DNA of 64,000 nucleotides from Stenotrophomonas maltophilia (GTDB taxonomy: Bacteria; Pseudomonadota; Gammaproteobacteria; Xanthomonadales; Xanthomonadaceae), in assembly GCA_002387845.1 (NCBI GenBank), contig DGLB01000073.1, forward strand, positions 1 to 64,000. The letters are read 5' to 3'. Under the pieces are notes generated by a model. It did not search any database and was not told the origin of the DNA. It worked only from the letters and a program-made list of their open reading frames with translations. Shown one piece after another: positions 51,802 to 59,103 of this stretch. How positions within the stretch are numbered: position 1 is the first letter of the stretch; the number at the start of each line of letters is the position of its first letter. Position numbers and translations under genes: made by a program.

Positions 51802-51982
51802 TCAGTAAGTTCCAGAACCGCTGTGTACCCGAGCAGTGCGCGCTTGATCACCCGCAAAACGCATGACCCAGGAGGACCCATCGACCGGCGCTCGTTCAGG
51901 CTCGACGTTCAGCTTCGATGGCGCGAGCGAACTGAATCGACGCGACCGCGTTTCCATTGCTCCCCGGGGGGAAGGGGCGCGA

Positions 51983-52213
51983 TCAGGGCTCGCCATCGCC
52001 GCAGACCTCCAGCCGCAGGAAACATTGCCTCTGCTCCACCGATTCCAGCGCCGCCCACACGCGCTCACGTTCGGCCAGCGCGGCATCGCCGACCGGGCCT
52101 TGCTCGGCACCGGAGAGCAGCTGCTCGATCCGCTCGATCTCACGACGCGCCCCTTCGCTGACGATTCGCTTGCCGTGTGCACGTGGTGCCCGGGGTGCGC
52201 GGTAGGTGACCAT
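51983..52213 (-). CDS. Small early phage protein
   Basis: A 76-residue protein (MVTYRAPRAPRAHGKRIVSE, then GARREIERIEQLLSGAEQGP). A basic N-terminus is followed by a helical, coiled-coil-like body. The start is 1-2 bases after the stop of the CII-like gene, so it is probably coupled. It is preferred over a 138-codon frame on the same stretch, which has shadow-type composition (Ser/Arg/Trp-rich). Function unknown; perhaps a replication accessory. Confidence 0.65.
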   Translation of the reverse strand: MVTYRAPRAPRAHGKRIVSEGARREIERIEQLLSGAEQGPVGDAALAERERVWAALESVEQRQCFLRLEVCGDGEP

Positions 52214-52214
52214 G

Positions 52215-52742
52215 TCATGCCCGCGTCCTGCTCTTCTTCAAGGCGCGACGAAGGTTACGCTCGATGCGGTGGCACATGGACCGCAGATCCTGAAGCGCAT
52301 CGAGCATGCGGTCGGCTTCTTCCAAGGTGACCTTGTCGTCCTGCAACACGTCCAGGGCTACAGCAGACAGCTGCCCGCAGAACTTGGAGACGTGCAGCAG
52401 CTTGTCGCGTATCGCGGCGATCTCATCGGCTACCGCATCGGGGGCGACAGGAACGTGGTCGATGGTCAGGTTGAACTGCGCAGCTAGGGATAGGATCCAG
52501 TCGGTGGCCAGGGACGTACCGGCTGCCTGCTCGACCATCCACTCGGTGAGCATCTCCATCATTTCCATGGAGAGCGACTCGCCCTCCAGCCCGCGCAGCT
52601 TCTTGCGCAGGGACTCGCCCTTGATGGCGGCACCCCGGCGCTTGGTCAGATAGGCAGCGGCAGCATTGACGCTGCCGGGCATGCGCGAGACGGCGTTATA
52701 GGCCGAGTCGCGCCAGTAGATGTCCGAGCGGGCACAGGTCAT
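52215..52742 (-). CDS. CII-like phage regulatory protein
   Basis: The ATG at 52742 follows AGGGG and overlaps the upstream stop (ATGA). The 175-residue product begins MTCARSDIYWRDSAYNAVSR and continues KRRGAAIKGESLRKKLRGLE. This fits the CII regulatory family of Mu/P2/Xanthomonad phages: a small helix-turn-helix that pairs with Cro/Cox. The C-terminal half is a helical bundle (LEEADRMLDALQDLRSMCHR). Position just behind the Cro-like gene supports an early regulatory role. Confidence 0.75.
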   Translation of the reverse strand: MTCARSDIYWRDSAYNAVSRMPGSVNAAAAYLTKRRGAAIKGESLRKKLRGLEGESLSMEMMEMLTEWMVEQAAGTSLATDWILSLAAQFNLTIDHVPVAPDAVADEIAAIRDKLLHVSKFCGQLSAVALDVLQDDKVTLEEADRMLDALQDLRSMCHRIERNLRRALKKSRTRA

Positions 52743-52984
52743 GCGGCTATCCCCTGAGAAGCGCAGAGTTTCATCGTTCCTCTCGCGCCCCATCTCGCTG
52801 CACGATTGGAAGCATGAGCGAACTGATTGGATTCGAGCGCCAGATGCGATTTACCGCCATTCGCGCCTATTGCACGACGAACGGGATAGGAGGCGTGGAG
52901 GCGGTACTCTTCGCGCCGCTTCTGTCTCCCGCGCAGCGCGGAACGCGGAGTTCCAAGCTGAAGCTGATAAGGAGTGACGGTCAT
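52739..52984 (-). CDS. Small early protein coupled between Cro-like and CII-like genes
   Basis: An 81-residue frame (MTVTPYQLQLGTPRSALRGR, then QKRREEYRLHASYPVRRAIG). It overlaps the Cro-like stop by 4 bp at one end and the CII-like start by 4 bp at the other, so it fits exactly into a chain of coupled genes. No family is recognised and the sequence is basic. The double overlap is the main evidence. Confidence 0.6.
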   Translation of the reverse strand: MTVTPYQLQLGTPRSALRGRQKRREEYRLHASYPVRRAIGANGGKSHLALESNQFAHASNRAARWGARGTMKLCASQGIAA

Positions 52985-53535
52985 GCCGCATCCCCCCCGA
53001 CGATACGACCTGCATCTGGGTCCGAAGGTTGATCGGGCGCAGAGTTCAGTCCGCTGGTGCCCAACAGATTGAGCACCTGCGCCACTGCCGGCACGCTGCC
53101 CTCTTCCGGCCAAGCCGCGACATCGGCGACCGGCAGGCCCAGCACCTTCGCCAGGTGCGCATCACTGCTCAGGGCCAGCCGTGCGCGCAGCGCGCGTTTA
53201 CTCATGCGGCTATCGACCCTGGCGGCGATAGCCTGCCGCTCGGTCTGAATCGGCTTGGGACCGAATACAGCTGGGAGCAACTCATGCCGGCTGACAGCCC
53301 CGTCCGTCGCGACATCGATCTGGATCGCTCGCTCCGCTCGGATAGCGGTAGTGCCCTTCTCCCACTGGGAAACCAAGCCCTGCGTAGCGGGCGTGCCCGA
53401 TTCCGTCAGCAACGCAGCGAATGCCGCCTGCGACAGGCCCTTCTCTTTTCGGTAGGTAGGGATGTCCCTGCGCCAAGTATGAGCGCCCCTTATACACAGG
53501 TCAATAGTGCCACTATTGGAAAAACTTGAACGCAT
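52981..53535 (-). CDS. Cro/YdaS-like transcription regulator
   Basis: The clear homology begins at RRDIPTYRKEKGLSQ: a Cro-type helix-turn-helix (LSQAAFAALLTESGTPATQG; LVSQWEKG) followed by the YdaS-type stretch VATDGAVSRHELLPAVFG. A second small helical module follows (SSDAHLAKVLGLPVADVAAW). The only ATG in frame is 53535, which would place the 53502-53518 palindrome inside the gene. The true start may be a non-standard codon nearer the homology. It is divergent from the repressor and forms the early switch. Confidence 0.8.
   Translation of the reverse strand: MRSSFSNSGTIDLCIRGAHTWRRDIPTYRKEKGLSQAAFAALLTESGTPATQGLVSQWEKGTTAIRAERAIQIDVATDGAVSRHELLPAVFGPKPIQTERQAIAARVDSRMSKRALRARLALSSDAHLAKVLGLPVADVAAWPEEGSVPAVAQVLNLLGTSGLNSAPDQPSDPDAGRIVGGDAA
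53502..53518. promoter_or_regulatory. Operator palindrome between cro-like and repressor genes
   Basis: A perfect 17-bp palindrome, CAATAGTG C CACTATTG. A second, looser inverted repeat (AACGC...GCGTT, arms 5 bp) follows at 53529-53546. They occupy the divergent control region of the switch and are the natural binding sites for the repressor and the Cro-like protein. Confidence 0.8.
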
Positions 53536-53552
53536 TAATTAGCGTTCCTCAT

Positions 53553-54275
53553 ATGGAAGCATCACGCAAAGCGAAGCCCACTCCCGCCGACGTAGCCGCA
53601 GCTACGCGCTTAAAGGCCGCGTGGGACGGGAAGGCGCGGGCGCTTGGCATCACCCAAGAGAAGTTGGCCAACGAACTGGGCATGACCCAGGGCGCGATCA
53701 GCCAGTACCTCAATGGCAAGATCCCGATGAATTACCGGACGCTCAAGGTGTTCGCCGGAGCTCTGGGTATTGAGGACACCGAAATCAGGAACGATTTGCC
53801 CGAGCAGCAGTACGCCCAGCCCATCCCCAACGACGATGCCTGGGACGATGTCATTGGCTACGCCCAAGCCGCCGGTCTCGGCGCGGGAGCCGAAGCCACC
53901 GAGTATGCAGAGACTCACAGCCTCAAGTTCAAGAAGACCAGCCTGCGCCGACGCGGCATCTATGGACGCAACCTGGCCGTCTACTACGGCAAGGGCGACA
54001 GCATGGAGCCGACCATCAAGGACGGCGACGCCATTCTTTTCGACACGTCGGACACCAATGTTGTGGATGGGGTGCTCTACGTCATCCAGGTGAACGGCAT
54101 GGCCAACCCCGAGTACTACGTCAAGCGGGCCATGGTGCTCGACACCGGCGTGTACTTCCAAAGCGACAACCCGCGAGGGGACCATCAGTGGCAGAAGCCG
54201 AAGCCGATGGCTTCTAAGCGGCACCCGATCACGGTCATCGGCCGTGTCCACTGGATCGGCGGCTGGGCCGATTAG
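53553..54275 (+). CDS. CI/LexA-like phage repressor with S24 peptidase domain
   Basis: A 240-residue repressor. The helix-turn-helix (about 30-60) is GITQEKLANELGMTQGAISQ. The C-terminal S24 domain has catalytic Ser150 (GKGDSMEPT) and Lys191 (YYVKRAMV), so RecA-stimulated self-cleavage and SOS induction are expected. The linker contains Ala-Gly pairs that could be the cleavage site. I use the ATG at 53553; a TTG at 53526 would also be in frame. It maintains lysogeny by binding the operators just upstream. Confidence 0.93.
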   Translation: MEASRKAKPTPADVAAATRLKAAWDGKARALGITQEKLANELGMTQGAISQYLNGKIPMNYRTLKVFAGALGIEDTEIRNDLPEQQYAQPIPNDDAWDDVIGYAQAAGLGAGAEATEYAETHSLKFKKTSLRRRGIYGRNLAVYYGKGDSMEPTIKDGDAILFDTSDTNVVDGVLYVIQVNGMANPEYYVKRAMVLDTGVYFQSDNPRGDHQWQKPKPMASKRHPITVIGRVHWIGGWAD

Positions 54276-54315
54276 CCGAACCCACCATCGAGCCACCTAC
54301 AGAGCAGGGGATTTT

Positions 54316-54441
54316 ATGAGTAAGGAACGTCAGAACCCGCCACCGCAGCCTTCACGGCAGCCTGAGAGGCCGATCAGGACTGGAGATGGTGGCCGAAAGT
54401 CCACCCCGGACCACCGTCCGCCACCGCCGCCCAAGAAGTAG
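54316..54441 (+). CDS. 41-residue proline-rich protein
   Basis: The ATG at 54316 follows AGGGG by about 6 bases. The product (MSKERQNPPPQPSRQPERPI, then a PPPPPKK end) is almost entirely Pro, Arg, Lys and Gln, with no fold expected. It is 40 bp behind the repressor and 20 bp before the SLATT-like gene, so it is probably cotranscribed in the lysogen. Function unknown. Confidence 0.6.
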   Translation: MSKERQNPPPQPSRQPERPIRTGDGGRKSTPDHRPPPPPKK

Positions 54442-54460
54442 TTGGTGGTAGGCTCTGCCC

Positions 54461-54988
54461 ATGGACAATGCCCAAGCGATCGAAGAACAGCGAAACATAT
54501 TGTGGTCGATTCAGCGGTCACAGCGATACCACGCGCGCCGCTCTTCTTTTTTCAGTAGATGGAACAAGTCCACGGCCTTTGCAGGCATCGTGGGTGGTTC
54601 AGCCGTTTTCGCTTCTTTGGGTGAAGCACTTCCCTCCCAAGTTGCAACAGTGGCCGCAGCCCTGGTCGTTATCATTTCCGGGGCTGATCTAGTGATCGGT
54701 GCATCTGACATGGCCCGAACCCACAATGATCTGCGACGCAGGTTCTGCGAGCTTGAAGCGGAAATCGTCGGAGTTGAGAGTCCATGCGCTGCCGACATCG
54801 GGCGATGGAAGGCAGCACGTATCTCGATTGAGAGCAACGAGCCGACTACGCATGTGGCCTTGAACATTCTTTGCCACAACGAGCTGGTCCGAGGTCGGTA
54901 CGAGGCGGAACGTGCTGCGGAGTTGATGCAGCATGTTGGCGCTTGGAGGCGACTAACGGCGCACCTCTTCGTCTGGGAGAACACCTAA
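54461..54988 (+). CDS. SLATT-like two-helix membrane protein
   Basis: A 175-residue protein: a charged N-terminal helix (EEQRNILWSIQRSQRYHARR), two membrane helices (about 37-54 and 61-80), then a cytosolic helical part beginning SDMARTHNDLRRRFCELEAE. This layout and the phrase around the second helix match the SLATT family of predicted pore-forming effectors linked to nucleotide-signalling defence systems. No cyclase or sensor gene is adjacent. It lies in the repressor transcript, so it should be expressed in the lysogen. A superinfection-exclusion or abortive role is inferred. A terminator follows. Confidence 0.65.
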   Translation: MDNAQAIEEQRNILWSIQRSQRYHARRSSFFSRWNKSTAFAGIVGGSAVFASLGEALPSQVATVAAALVVIISGADLVIGASDMARTHNDLRRRFCELEAEIVGVESPCAADIGRWKAARISIESNEPTTHVALNILCHNELVRGRYEAERAAELMQHVGAWRRLTAHLFVWENT

Positions 54989-55009
54989 CCCCGCTCCGGC
55001 GGGGTTTTT
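54987..55009 (+). terminator. Rho-independent terminator of the repressor transcript
   Basis: The stem AACCCCGC/GCGGGGTT with tetraloop TCCG is followed by five T. It begins at the stop codon of the SLATT-like gene and closes the repressor-linked lysogenic unit. Confidence 0.92.
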
Positions 55010-55070
55010 GTTGGCGCTCCGACCAACATACGCGAGTTCAGAAAAAGAACGGGGCTAAATATAAGCGCCC

Positions 55071-55084
55071 CTATTGACGAATAG
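55071..55084. promoter_or_regulatory. Possible operator upstream of the early small-gene operon
   Basis: CTATT GACG AATAG, a 5-bp inverted repeat, shares the CTATTG element with the 53502-53518 palindrome. The segment 55055-55100 is AT-rich compared with its surroundings (CTAAATATAAG, GAATTAGCGGCACTAATC) and lies between a terminator and the first early gene. A repressor-controlled promoter here is likely but not certain. Confidence 0.45.
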
Positions 55085-55151
55085 AATTAGCGGCACTAAT
55101 CTTTGCCCGTCGCCCCAGTAACCGCCCATCCGGGCCGGGGCACGGAGACTC

Positions 55152-55544
55152 ATGGCTTACCTCACCATCAGCGCTGTCGGCGTTCCGGTGGCAGACGCCC
55201 GCCCGAGCAACGGCACCGTCGTGGTTCGAATCGGCACGCCTGGCGAAGGCCTGCTGTCCCTTTCCCCGCAAGAAGCCGTCGCGCTGGCGCGTGGGCTTAT
55301 CTCTGCGGTCGTTTCCGTCAACGCGCCCGAAAGCGCGATCGTCGCCGCGGCCGCTGATTCGAGCGGGGGTGCGGTTGTCCTGTCGGTCGGCGGGGAGGCA
55401 ATCCTCCACCTGCCCGTTGAAACGTGGACCCAGCTCTCGATTGAGGGCTCTAACGCGGCCTTGGCACTGCAAGGCTACAGACTCAAAGCGCGTTTGCGCT
55501 CACAGACGCTGCAGCGTGGCAATGCCGACCTTGTGGAGGCATGA
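55152..55544 (+). CDS. Early phage protein, hypothetical
   Basis: A 130-residue protein (MAYLTISAVGVPVADARPSN; EGLLSLSPQEAVALARGLIS). Alternating beta strands with one helix and no membrane segment. It is the first gene of a rightward chain whose members overlap by 4 bp. It is preceded by the candidate operator at 55071. No known family. Confidence 0.7.
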   Translation: MAYLTISAVGVPVADARPSNGTVVVRIGTPGEGLLSLSPQEAVALARGLISAVVSVNAPESAIVAAAADSSGGAVVLSVGGEAILHLPVETWTQLSIEGSNAALALQGYRLKARLRSQTLQRGNADLVEA

Positions 55545-55765
55545 ACATGGCCCAGGCATTCCACGACAACAGTCAGACCCATCTGGCCTACCCCAAGAGC
55601 TTCTGCCCGACCGTGGATGAAGTGGAGCGCCGAATCATCCTGGTGTGGAGCGAACTGTGCGCCACGTCCAGGACGAATGGCTCCTTTCTCCAGGAACTCC
55701 TCGTAGCCCAGCTACACGACCTCGGGGTGCTCAGGTATCGAGCACAGCAGCGAGGTGCGGCATGA
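55541..55765 (+). CDS. Early phage protein, hypothetical
   Basis: A 74-residue protein (MNMAQAFHDNSQTHLAYPKS; VDEVERRIILVWSELCATSR) overlapping its predecessor by 4 bp and its successor by 4 bp. Predicted helical. Unknown function. Confidence 0.65.
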   Translation: MNMAQAFHDNSQTHLAYPKSFCPTVDEVERRIILVWSELCATSRTNGSFLQELLVAQLHDLGVLRYRAQQRGAA

Positions 55766-56448
55766 GAGTCCATATGCAAGCCACAGGGAAAGCCCTTGGG
55801 CAACAGTTAGCCGCGAAGGCGAAGCGCCTCCACGGCCAGATGCAAGCTATCCGCGCGTGCGCCGAATGCAACCCTGCCATTAGGGAGTGGTTCGCGGCAG
55901 CTTCCAACCGTGCATCTCTTCGCTCAACGCAAATCTCAGATCCTCATACGACATCGCACGGATCTGCCCTGGCATCCAGTGATGCTTCTGCATCAAGTAG
56001 TAGTAGATCGCTTCCATGCCTTCCAGTTGATTCTTCCATCCTTGGGTCCTTCCAAGCTCATCTCCGAACATCTCCAGGCAATAGTTCAAATCGCTCAAAG
56101 CCTGATGAAGCTGCCGCCGCGCGGCATTGCGCTTGCCTCGATATGAATCAGGCTGGGAATTGTCTGTGTTCATGCTGCCCTCCCTATGGGCTTCCGTTTT
56201 CGTGCCACCAGCGTAGCGCAATGGCAGCGGGGACAACGCGGTCTAGACCCGAAATCGAGGTCGGAGCGCCAATTCGGCCCACTAAGCGTCGGGGCGCTGG
56301 CATGAATGCCTGCTACCGAATTGCGTGGCTGGGACTTGGAGTTGTGGCGTCGATTGTCGTCCCGATGCGCCTGATGGAAATCGTCGAAGCAAACCAGGTG
56401 CGTTATGCCCCCGAGGCCGACGCGCTCACTGTGACTACCAGGAAGTAA
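55762..56448 (+). CDS. Early frame, only the first part likely genuine
   Basis: It starts by ATGA overlap. The first 45 codons or so look real (KALGQQLAAKAKRLHGQMQA; CAECNPAIREWFA). From about 55890 the frame becomes Ser-rich and runs antisense to the well-supported minus-strand gene 55880-56173. I suspect a gene whose 3' part was replaced when the minus-strand gene was inserted. The same frame ends with a second potential gene at 56302. Confidence 0.35.
   Translation: MRVHMQATGKALGQQLAAKAKRLHGQMQAIRACAECNPAIREWFAAASNRASLRSTQISDPHTTSHGSALASSDASASSSSRSLPCLPVDSSILGSFQAHLRTSPGNSSNRSKPDEAAAARHCACLDMNQAGNCLCSCCPPYGLPFSCHQRSAMAAGTTRSRPEIEVGAPIRPTKRRGAGMNACYRIAWLGLGVVASIVVPMRLMEIVEANQVRYAPEADALTVTTRK
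55880..56173 (-). CDS. Hypothetical phage protein on the opposite strand
   Basis: ATG 56173 has GGAGGG 4 bases upstream. The 97-residue product (RNAARRQLHQALSDLNYCLE; MEAIYYYLMQKHHWMPGQIR; LRFALSEEMHGW) is well-formed and helical. It is a lone minus-strand gene interrupting the rightward early genes, which suggests a recent insertion (moron). No function is known to me. Confidence 0.75.
   Translation of the reverse strand: MNTDNSQPDSYRGKRNAARRQLHQALSDLNYCLEMFGDELGRTQGWKNQLEGMEAIYYYLMQKHHWMPGQIRAMSYEDLRFALSEEMHGWKLPRTTP
56302..56448 (+). CDS. Small membrane-anchored early protein
   Basis: A 48-codon frame beginning MNACYRIAWLGLGVVASIVV, with one N-terminal hydrophobic helix and a short polar tail. 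It ends 4 bp before the next gene. The ribosome site is only GGGGCG. Plausible but weakly supported. Confidence 0.45.
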   Translation: MNACYRIAWLGLGVVASIVVPMRLMEIVEANQVRYAPEADALTVTTRK

Positions 56449-56452
56449 CTCA

Positions 56453-56749
56453 ATGCAAACTTCCCGCCCTACTCCAGAAGACATTCCCCTCTGTGGGCGT
56501 GGTCATCGGCCGCAGATCGTCACCACCACAGGTGCGCCACTGGGACATCAGCTCGGTGCTCCGTGTCCGCCGTTAGTCCACTTCGAGTGCCACCAGTGCC
56601 AGCTGGCGACAGTCCCCAGCACCTCTCTGGCAATGGCCGAGCTGCGCTGGACCGATCCAGGTCTGCGGGACCGACTGATTTCCATTTCCCATCTTGCTCG
56701 GGCTCGCGCGAACGTCCTCGCCGGCATGCCTTCGCAGCACGCCGCCTGA
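56453..56749 (+). CDS. Early phage protein with cysteine pair
   Basis: A 98-residue protein (PLCGRGHRPQIVTTTG; LVHFECHQCQLATVPS; LRDRLISISHLARARA). CGRGH and ECHQC could form a small zinc knuckle. It starts 4 bp behind the preceding stop. Unknown function. Confidence 0.6.
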   Translation: MQTSRPTPEDIPLCGRGHRPQIVTTTGAPLGHQLGAPCPPLVHFECHQCQLATVPSTSLAMAELRWTDPGLRDRLISISHLARARANVLAGMPSQHAA

Positions 56750-56762
56750 TTTGGAGAACGCG

Positions 56763-57035
56763 ATGGCAGCAGCACTAAAACCCATGGAGCGCGCCGCCCT
56801 CATCGTGGCGCGAGGATCTACCGACAGCAGTTTGAAGCGCACACGCGGCGGCTTCTGCTCTACAAAGCAACCATCGCGCGTCTTCAGCCGCAGGGTGATG
56901 AACTGGCTCTACGAGCGTGCGCTTCTTGATTTCGATGATCCCGATTGCCCAGGGAAAGCCACCCTCACGGCTCGAGGCGAAGCTGAGGCGGATGCGTTGG
57001 TCGCACAAGGACTGAGTAAGGCAGGCTTGGCATGA
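56763..57035 (+). CDS. Early phage protein, winged-helix-like
   Basis: ATG 56763 follows GGAG by 8 bases. The 90-residue product has KQPSRVFSRRVMNWLYERAL, then a hairpin-like FDDPDCPGKATLTARGEAEA. This order (helix, helix, wing, helix) resembles winged helix proteins. It overlaps the next start by 4 bp. The regulatory role is speculative. Confidence 0.6.
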   Translation: MAAALKPMERAALIVARGSTDSSLKRTRGGFCSTKQPSRVFSRRVMNWLYERALLDFDDPDCPGKATLTARGEAEADALVAQGLSKAGLA

Positions 57036-57337
57036 ATCCGTCTGTACTGCCAATCGAGAAGACATTCGCCACCGGTTCCCACGGAACCACTCTGGTCCTG
57101 ATGATCTGTGCAGGCTGGTTGTGGGCGGGGCTGTACGCGAGCCCGTATAGCAGCTCACCGGCGGAAGTTGCAGCGTCGGCCCGTCTCACTGCCAAGGTCG
57201 GTCGCAGAACGCTGACCGTGGGCGGCCACAACTTCGCCGTCTCGAACGCGTCACTGCACACCATCCGCCGTTGGCTGGATAGGAACGGCGTGCGCGTGCG
57301 GGTTACACCAGACGCTACGGCGAGGAAGGCGGCATGA
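57032..57337 (+). CDS. Early phage membrane protein, hypothetical
   Basis: A 101-residue protein with one hydrophobic helix (TTLVLMICAGWLWAGLYASP) and a basic soluble end (HTIRRWLDRNGVRVRVTPDA). It is the last gene of the coupled early chain. It stops 14 bp before the convergent end of the minus-strand array. Confidence 0.6.
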   Translation: MNPSVLPIEKTFATGSHGTTLVLMICAGWLWAGLYASPYSSSPAEVAASARLTAKVGRRTLTVGGHNFAVSNASLHTIRRWLDRNGVRVRVTPDATARKAA

Positions 57338-57351
57338 CGCGCTGCACTTCG

Positions 57352-57579
57352 TCAGGGCTTACGCGGAAGCCCCTCAATATGTCGTTCGGCTGCGCTCACA
57401 CCGAGCTGAAAGCCATCACCCTTGCTAGTGATCACGGTCACCTTTGGGGTGGAAACGGCATGCCCATCCACCTGGAGGGCGTAGTCAAAGAGCCCCTCGC
57501 CGATTTCGGTCACAGTAACAACGAACGTATGCCCATTGATGAGGCCACGGAGAGTTTTGCGCGAGGAATCCGCAGGCAT
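57352..57579 (-). CDS. Small array protein 7 (beta-rich, C-terminal helix)
   Basis: A 75-residue product from ATG 57579: LRGLINGHTFVVTVTEIGEG, LFDYALQVDGHAVS, then a C-terminal stretch GFQLGVSAAERHIEGL. A longer frame from TTG 57651 is possible; neither has a strong ribosome site. The layout (two or three strands, then a helix with A/G every three or four residues) is shared with six upstream neighbours. It is the last member in transcription order and converges with the early plus-strand genes. Function unknown. Confidence 0.55.
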   Translation of the reverse strand: MPADSSRKTLRGLINGHTFVVTVTEIGEGLFDYALQVDGHAVSTPKVTVITSKGDGFQLGVSAAERHIEGLPRKP

Positions 57580-57696
57580 CGAAATGGCTGTCTGAATGGG
57601 CAGACATACTTTACAGATGAATGCATTCAGCGGGAAGTCGCATCTCCACAACGTTGTTTCGTGTGGATGACGCCACCGGAGGTGCAGGGTTCGTCC

Positions 57697-57945
57697 TCAA
57701 CGGCCGATGGCCCGCCTTGCCAGGGAGTCATCGGGGTCCAGTTGGCTGGCAATTTCTCTCGCGGCGTCCAAGGCCGCACATCGAGCAGCCTGCTGGCTGG
57801 CGAAATCACCTTCCAAGTGGATCGTTTCGAGAGCGCGCCGCTCATCTTGAGCGTGGACCACGGCTGCTGCGTACCACCGCCCGGGGCGATCCAAGCACTC
57901 GCCCACAAACGTCACCAGTCGAAAACAGCCTTCCCAATCTTCCAT
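57697..57945 (-). CDS. Small array protein 6
   Basis: ATG 57945 follows GGAAGAAGTGG, the best ribosome site of the array. The 82-residue product is MEDWEGCFRLVTFVGECLDR, RWYAAAVVHAQDERRALETI, then the helix QAARCAALDAAREIASQLDP. Two beta hairpins then a helix. The helix motif AALDAAREIASQL parallels AALESAEQMARDL and ALQQGENVANDI in its neighbours. There are no membrane segments and no known family. Confidence 0.65.
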   Translation of the reverse strand: MEDWEGCFRLVTFVGECLDRPGRWYAAAVVHAQDERRALETIHLEGDFASQQAARCAALDAAREIASQLDPDDSLARRAIGR

Positions 57946-58071
57946 TCCACTTCTTCCAAAAAACGTATGGAAGAAGCTATAGAAGCGCTCTTTGCGGCAG
58001 CGTCAATGCTGTCTATCAACACCGCCACGTTCCCTAACGCGTTCAGGGTGGGATGGATGGGCTCGCGCACT

Positions 58072-58344
58072 TCAGCGAAAGCGGAGCATGCGCCCGGGCC
58101 GTACTTCCGCCAGAGCAGCCCTGCTCTCGATCAAATCCCGCGCCATCTGCTCGGCCGACTCCAAAGCGGCTTGGCACGAAGGCTGATCGGGCGTGGGTCG
58201 CTCAGATCTTCCGATCCCCTCTACATCCACAGACAGCACGCGCCATTGGTGAGCACCGCCGCGCCACAAGTGAATCGTGTAACCCCTCCCATCTACGGAA
58301 AGGTCAATGCTGTGAAACGATTCTGGAGCAACAGCTATTGCCAT
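58072..58344 (-). CDS. Small array protein 5
   Basis: A 90-residue product from ATG 58344: SIDLSVDGRGYTIHLWRGGA, HQWRVLSVDVEGIGRSE, then the C-terminal helix QAALESAEQMARDLIESRAA. The strand-strand-strand-helix order is the clearest in the set and looks like HicB-type or double-stranded-RNA-binding-like mini folds. It lies about 125 bp upstream of array protein 6, with no gene between them. Confidence 0.65.
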   Translation of the reverse strand: MAIAVAPESFHSIDLSVDGRGYTIHLWRGGAHQWRVLSVDVEGIGRSERPTPDQPSCQAALESAEQMARDLIESRAALAEVRPGRMLRFR

Positions 58345-58416
58345 CTTTCGCACTCCGACTGCACTCAATTCGATTCTGCTATGAGCGCATTGTGGCCGCA
58401 AGGCCGCAAGACCGCG

Positions 58417-58638
58417 TCAAGGCGCGATGCCAGAATCCAGCAGCGTGTCAGCCCAGGCGCGCGCTTCGCGTGCGCCTTCAGTAATCGCTTGGATGATGCT
58501 TTCGAAAGGTCCGAACTCTCTAACTTGCGTTTTGCGTTCAGTTCCATTTGGCCATTTCAGAACCACGGTGGCGAAAAATCCGCTTGCCACCGGATCAACG
58601 ACCAGGTGCAGTTCAACATCCCTATGCATCATGCGCAT
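58417..58638 (-). CDS. Small array protein 4
   Basis: I use the ATG at 58638, with GAGG 9 bases upstream; other ATGs at 58647, 58632 and 58629 are possible. About 73 residues: VELHLVVDPVASGFFATVVL, KWPNGTERKTQVREFGPFES, then IIQAITEGAREARAWADTLL. Same beta-rich body and final helix (AITEGAREARAWADTL). Unknown function. Confidence 0.6.
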   Translation of the reverse strand: MRMMHRDVELHLVVDPVASGFFATVVLKWPNGTERKTQVREFGPFESIIQAITEGAREARAWADTLLDSGIAP

Positions 58639-58779
58639 TTTGCGCATCCTCGGCTCAGCACGCAGCTAAAAGAGAGCAGTTGTGCAGTTGCCTGGTTGCC
58701 ACTGCGCACCGCTAGGAAAACCGCCACCTCGCCAACAGCATCTGCAACGTCCTTTCGCGGATTGACGCGTCCGTGTTTG

Positions 58780-59001
58780 CTAGCTGTCGATCTGCTCTAC
58801 CGCGAAACCCACACCGATATCCAACGCCTGCTGCAAGGTGGACGCATCCGGCAAGTCCAGCTCTTCGTAAGCCTCTCGTCCCTCAATCCTTACGGAGTGC
58901 ACGAATGCACGCCCTCCATTCGGCTGCCACGCCTCCACAGAGAAAGCGATGCCGAACAACGAGCAATCTATGTATTCCTTCAGTATGAAACGACCGCTCA
59001 T
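58780..59001 (-). CDS. Small array protein 3
   Basis: About 73 residues from ATG 59001: RFILKEYIDCSLFGIAFSVE, AFVHSVRIEGREAYEELDLP, then the helix TLQQALDIGVGFAVEQIDS. A start at TTG 59100, 3 bp behind the stop of array protein 2, is possible and would couple the two. The helix LQQALDIGVGFAVEQI has the same spacing of A/G residues as the other members. Confidence 0.6.
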   Translation of the reverse strand: MSGRFILKEYIDCSLFGIAFSVEAWQPNGGRAFVHSVRIEGREAYEELDLPDASTLQQALDIGVGFAVEQIDS

Positions 59002-59103
59002 CCCACGAATCCCATGTGGCGCATAGGCGGGATCGTGTTCCTGGCGCAGCATGCTGTCAATGCGGTGAAGCGGTGTCAGGATTGCTGCAGGACCGCTCAA
59101 TTC

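Noticed and set aside
51802..52218. 138-codon frame beside the CII-like gene
   Set aside because: Ser/Trp/Arg-rich shadow composition; the 76-codon frame in another phase is coupled to its neighbour and looks coding.
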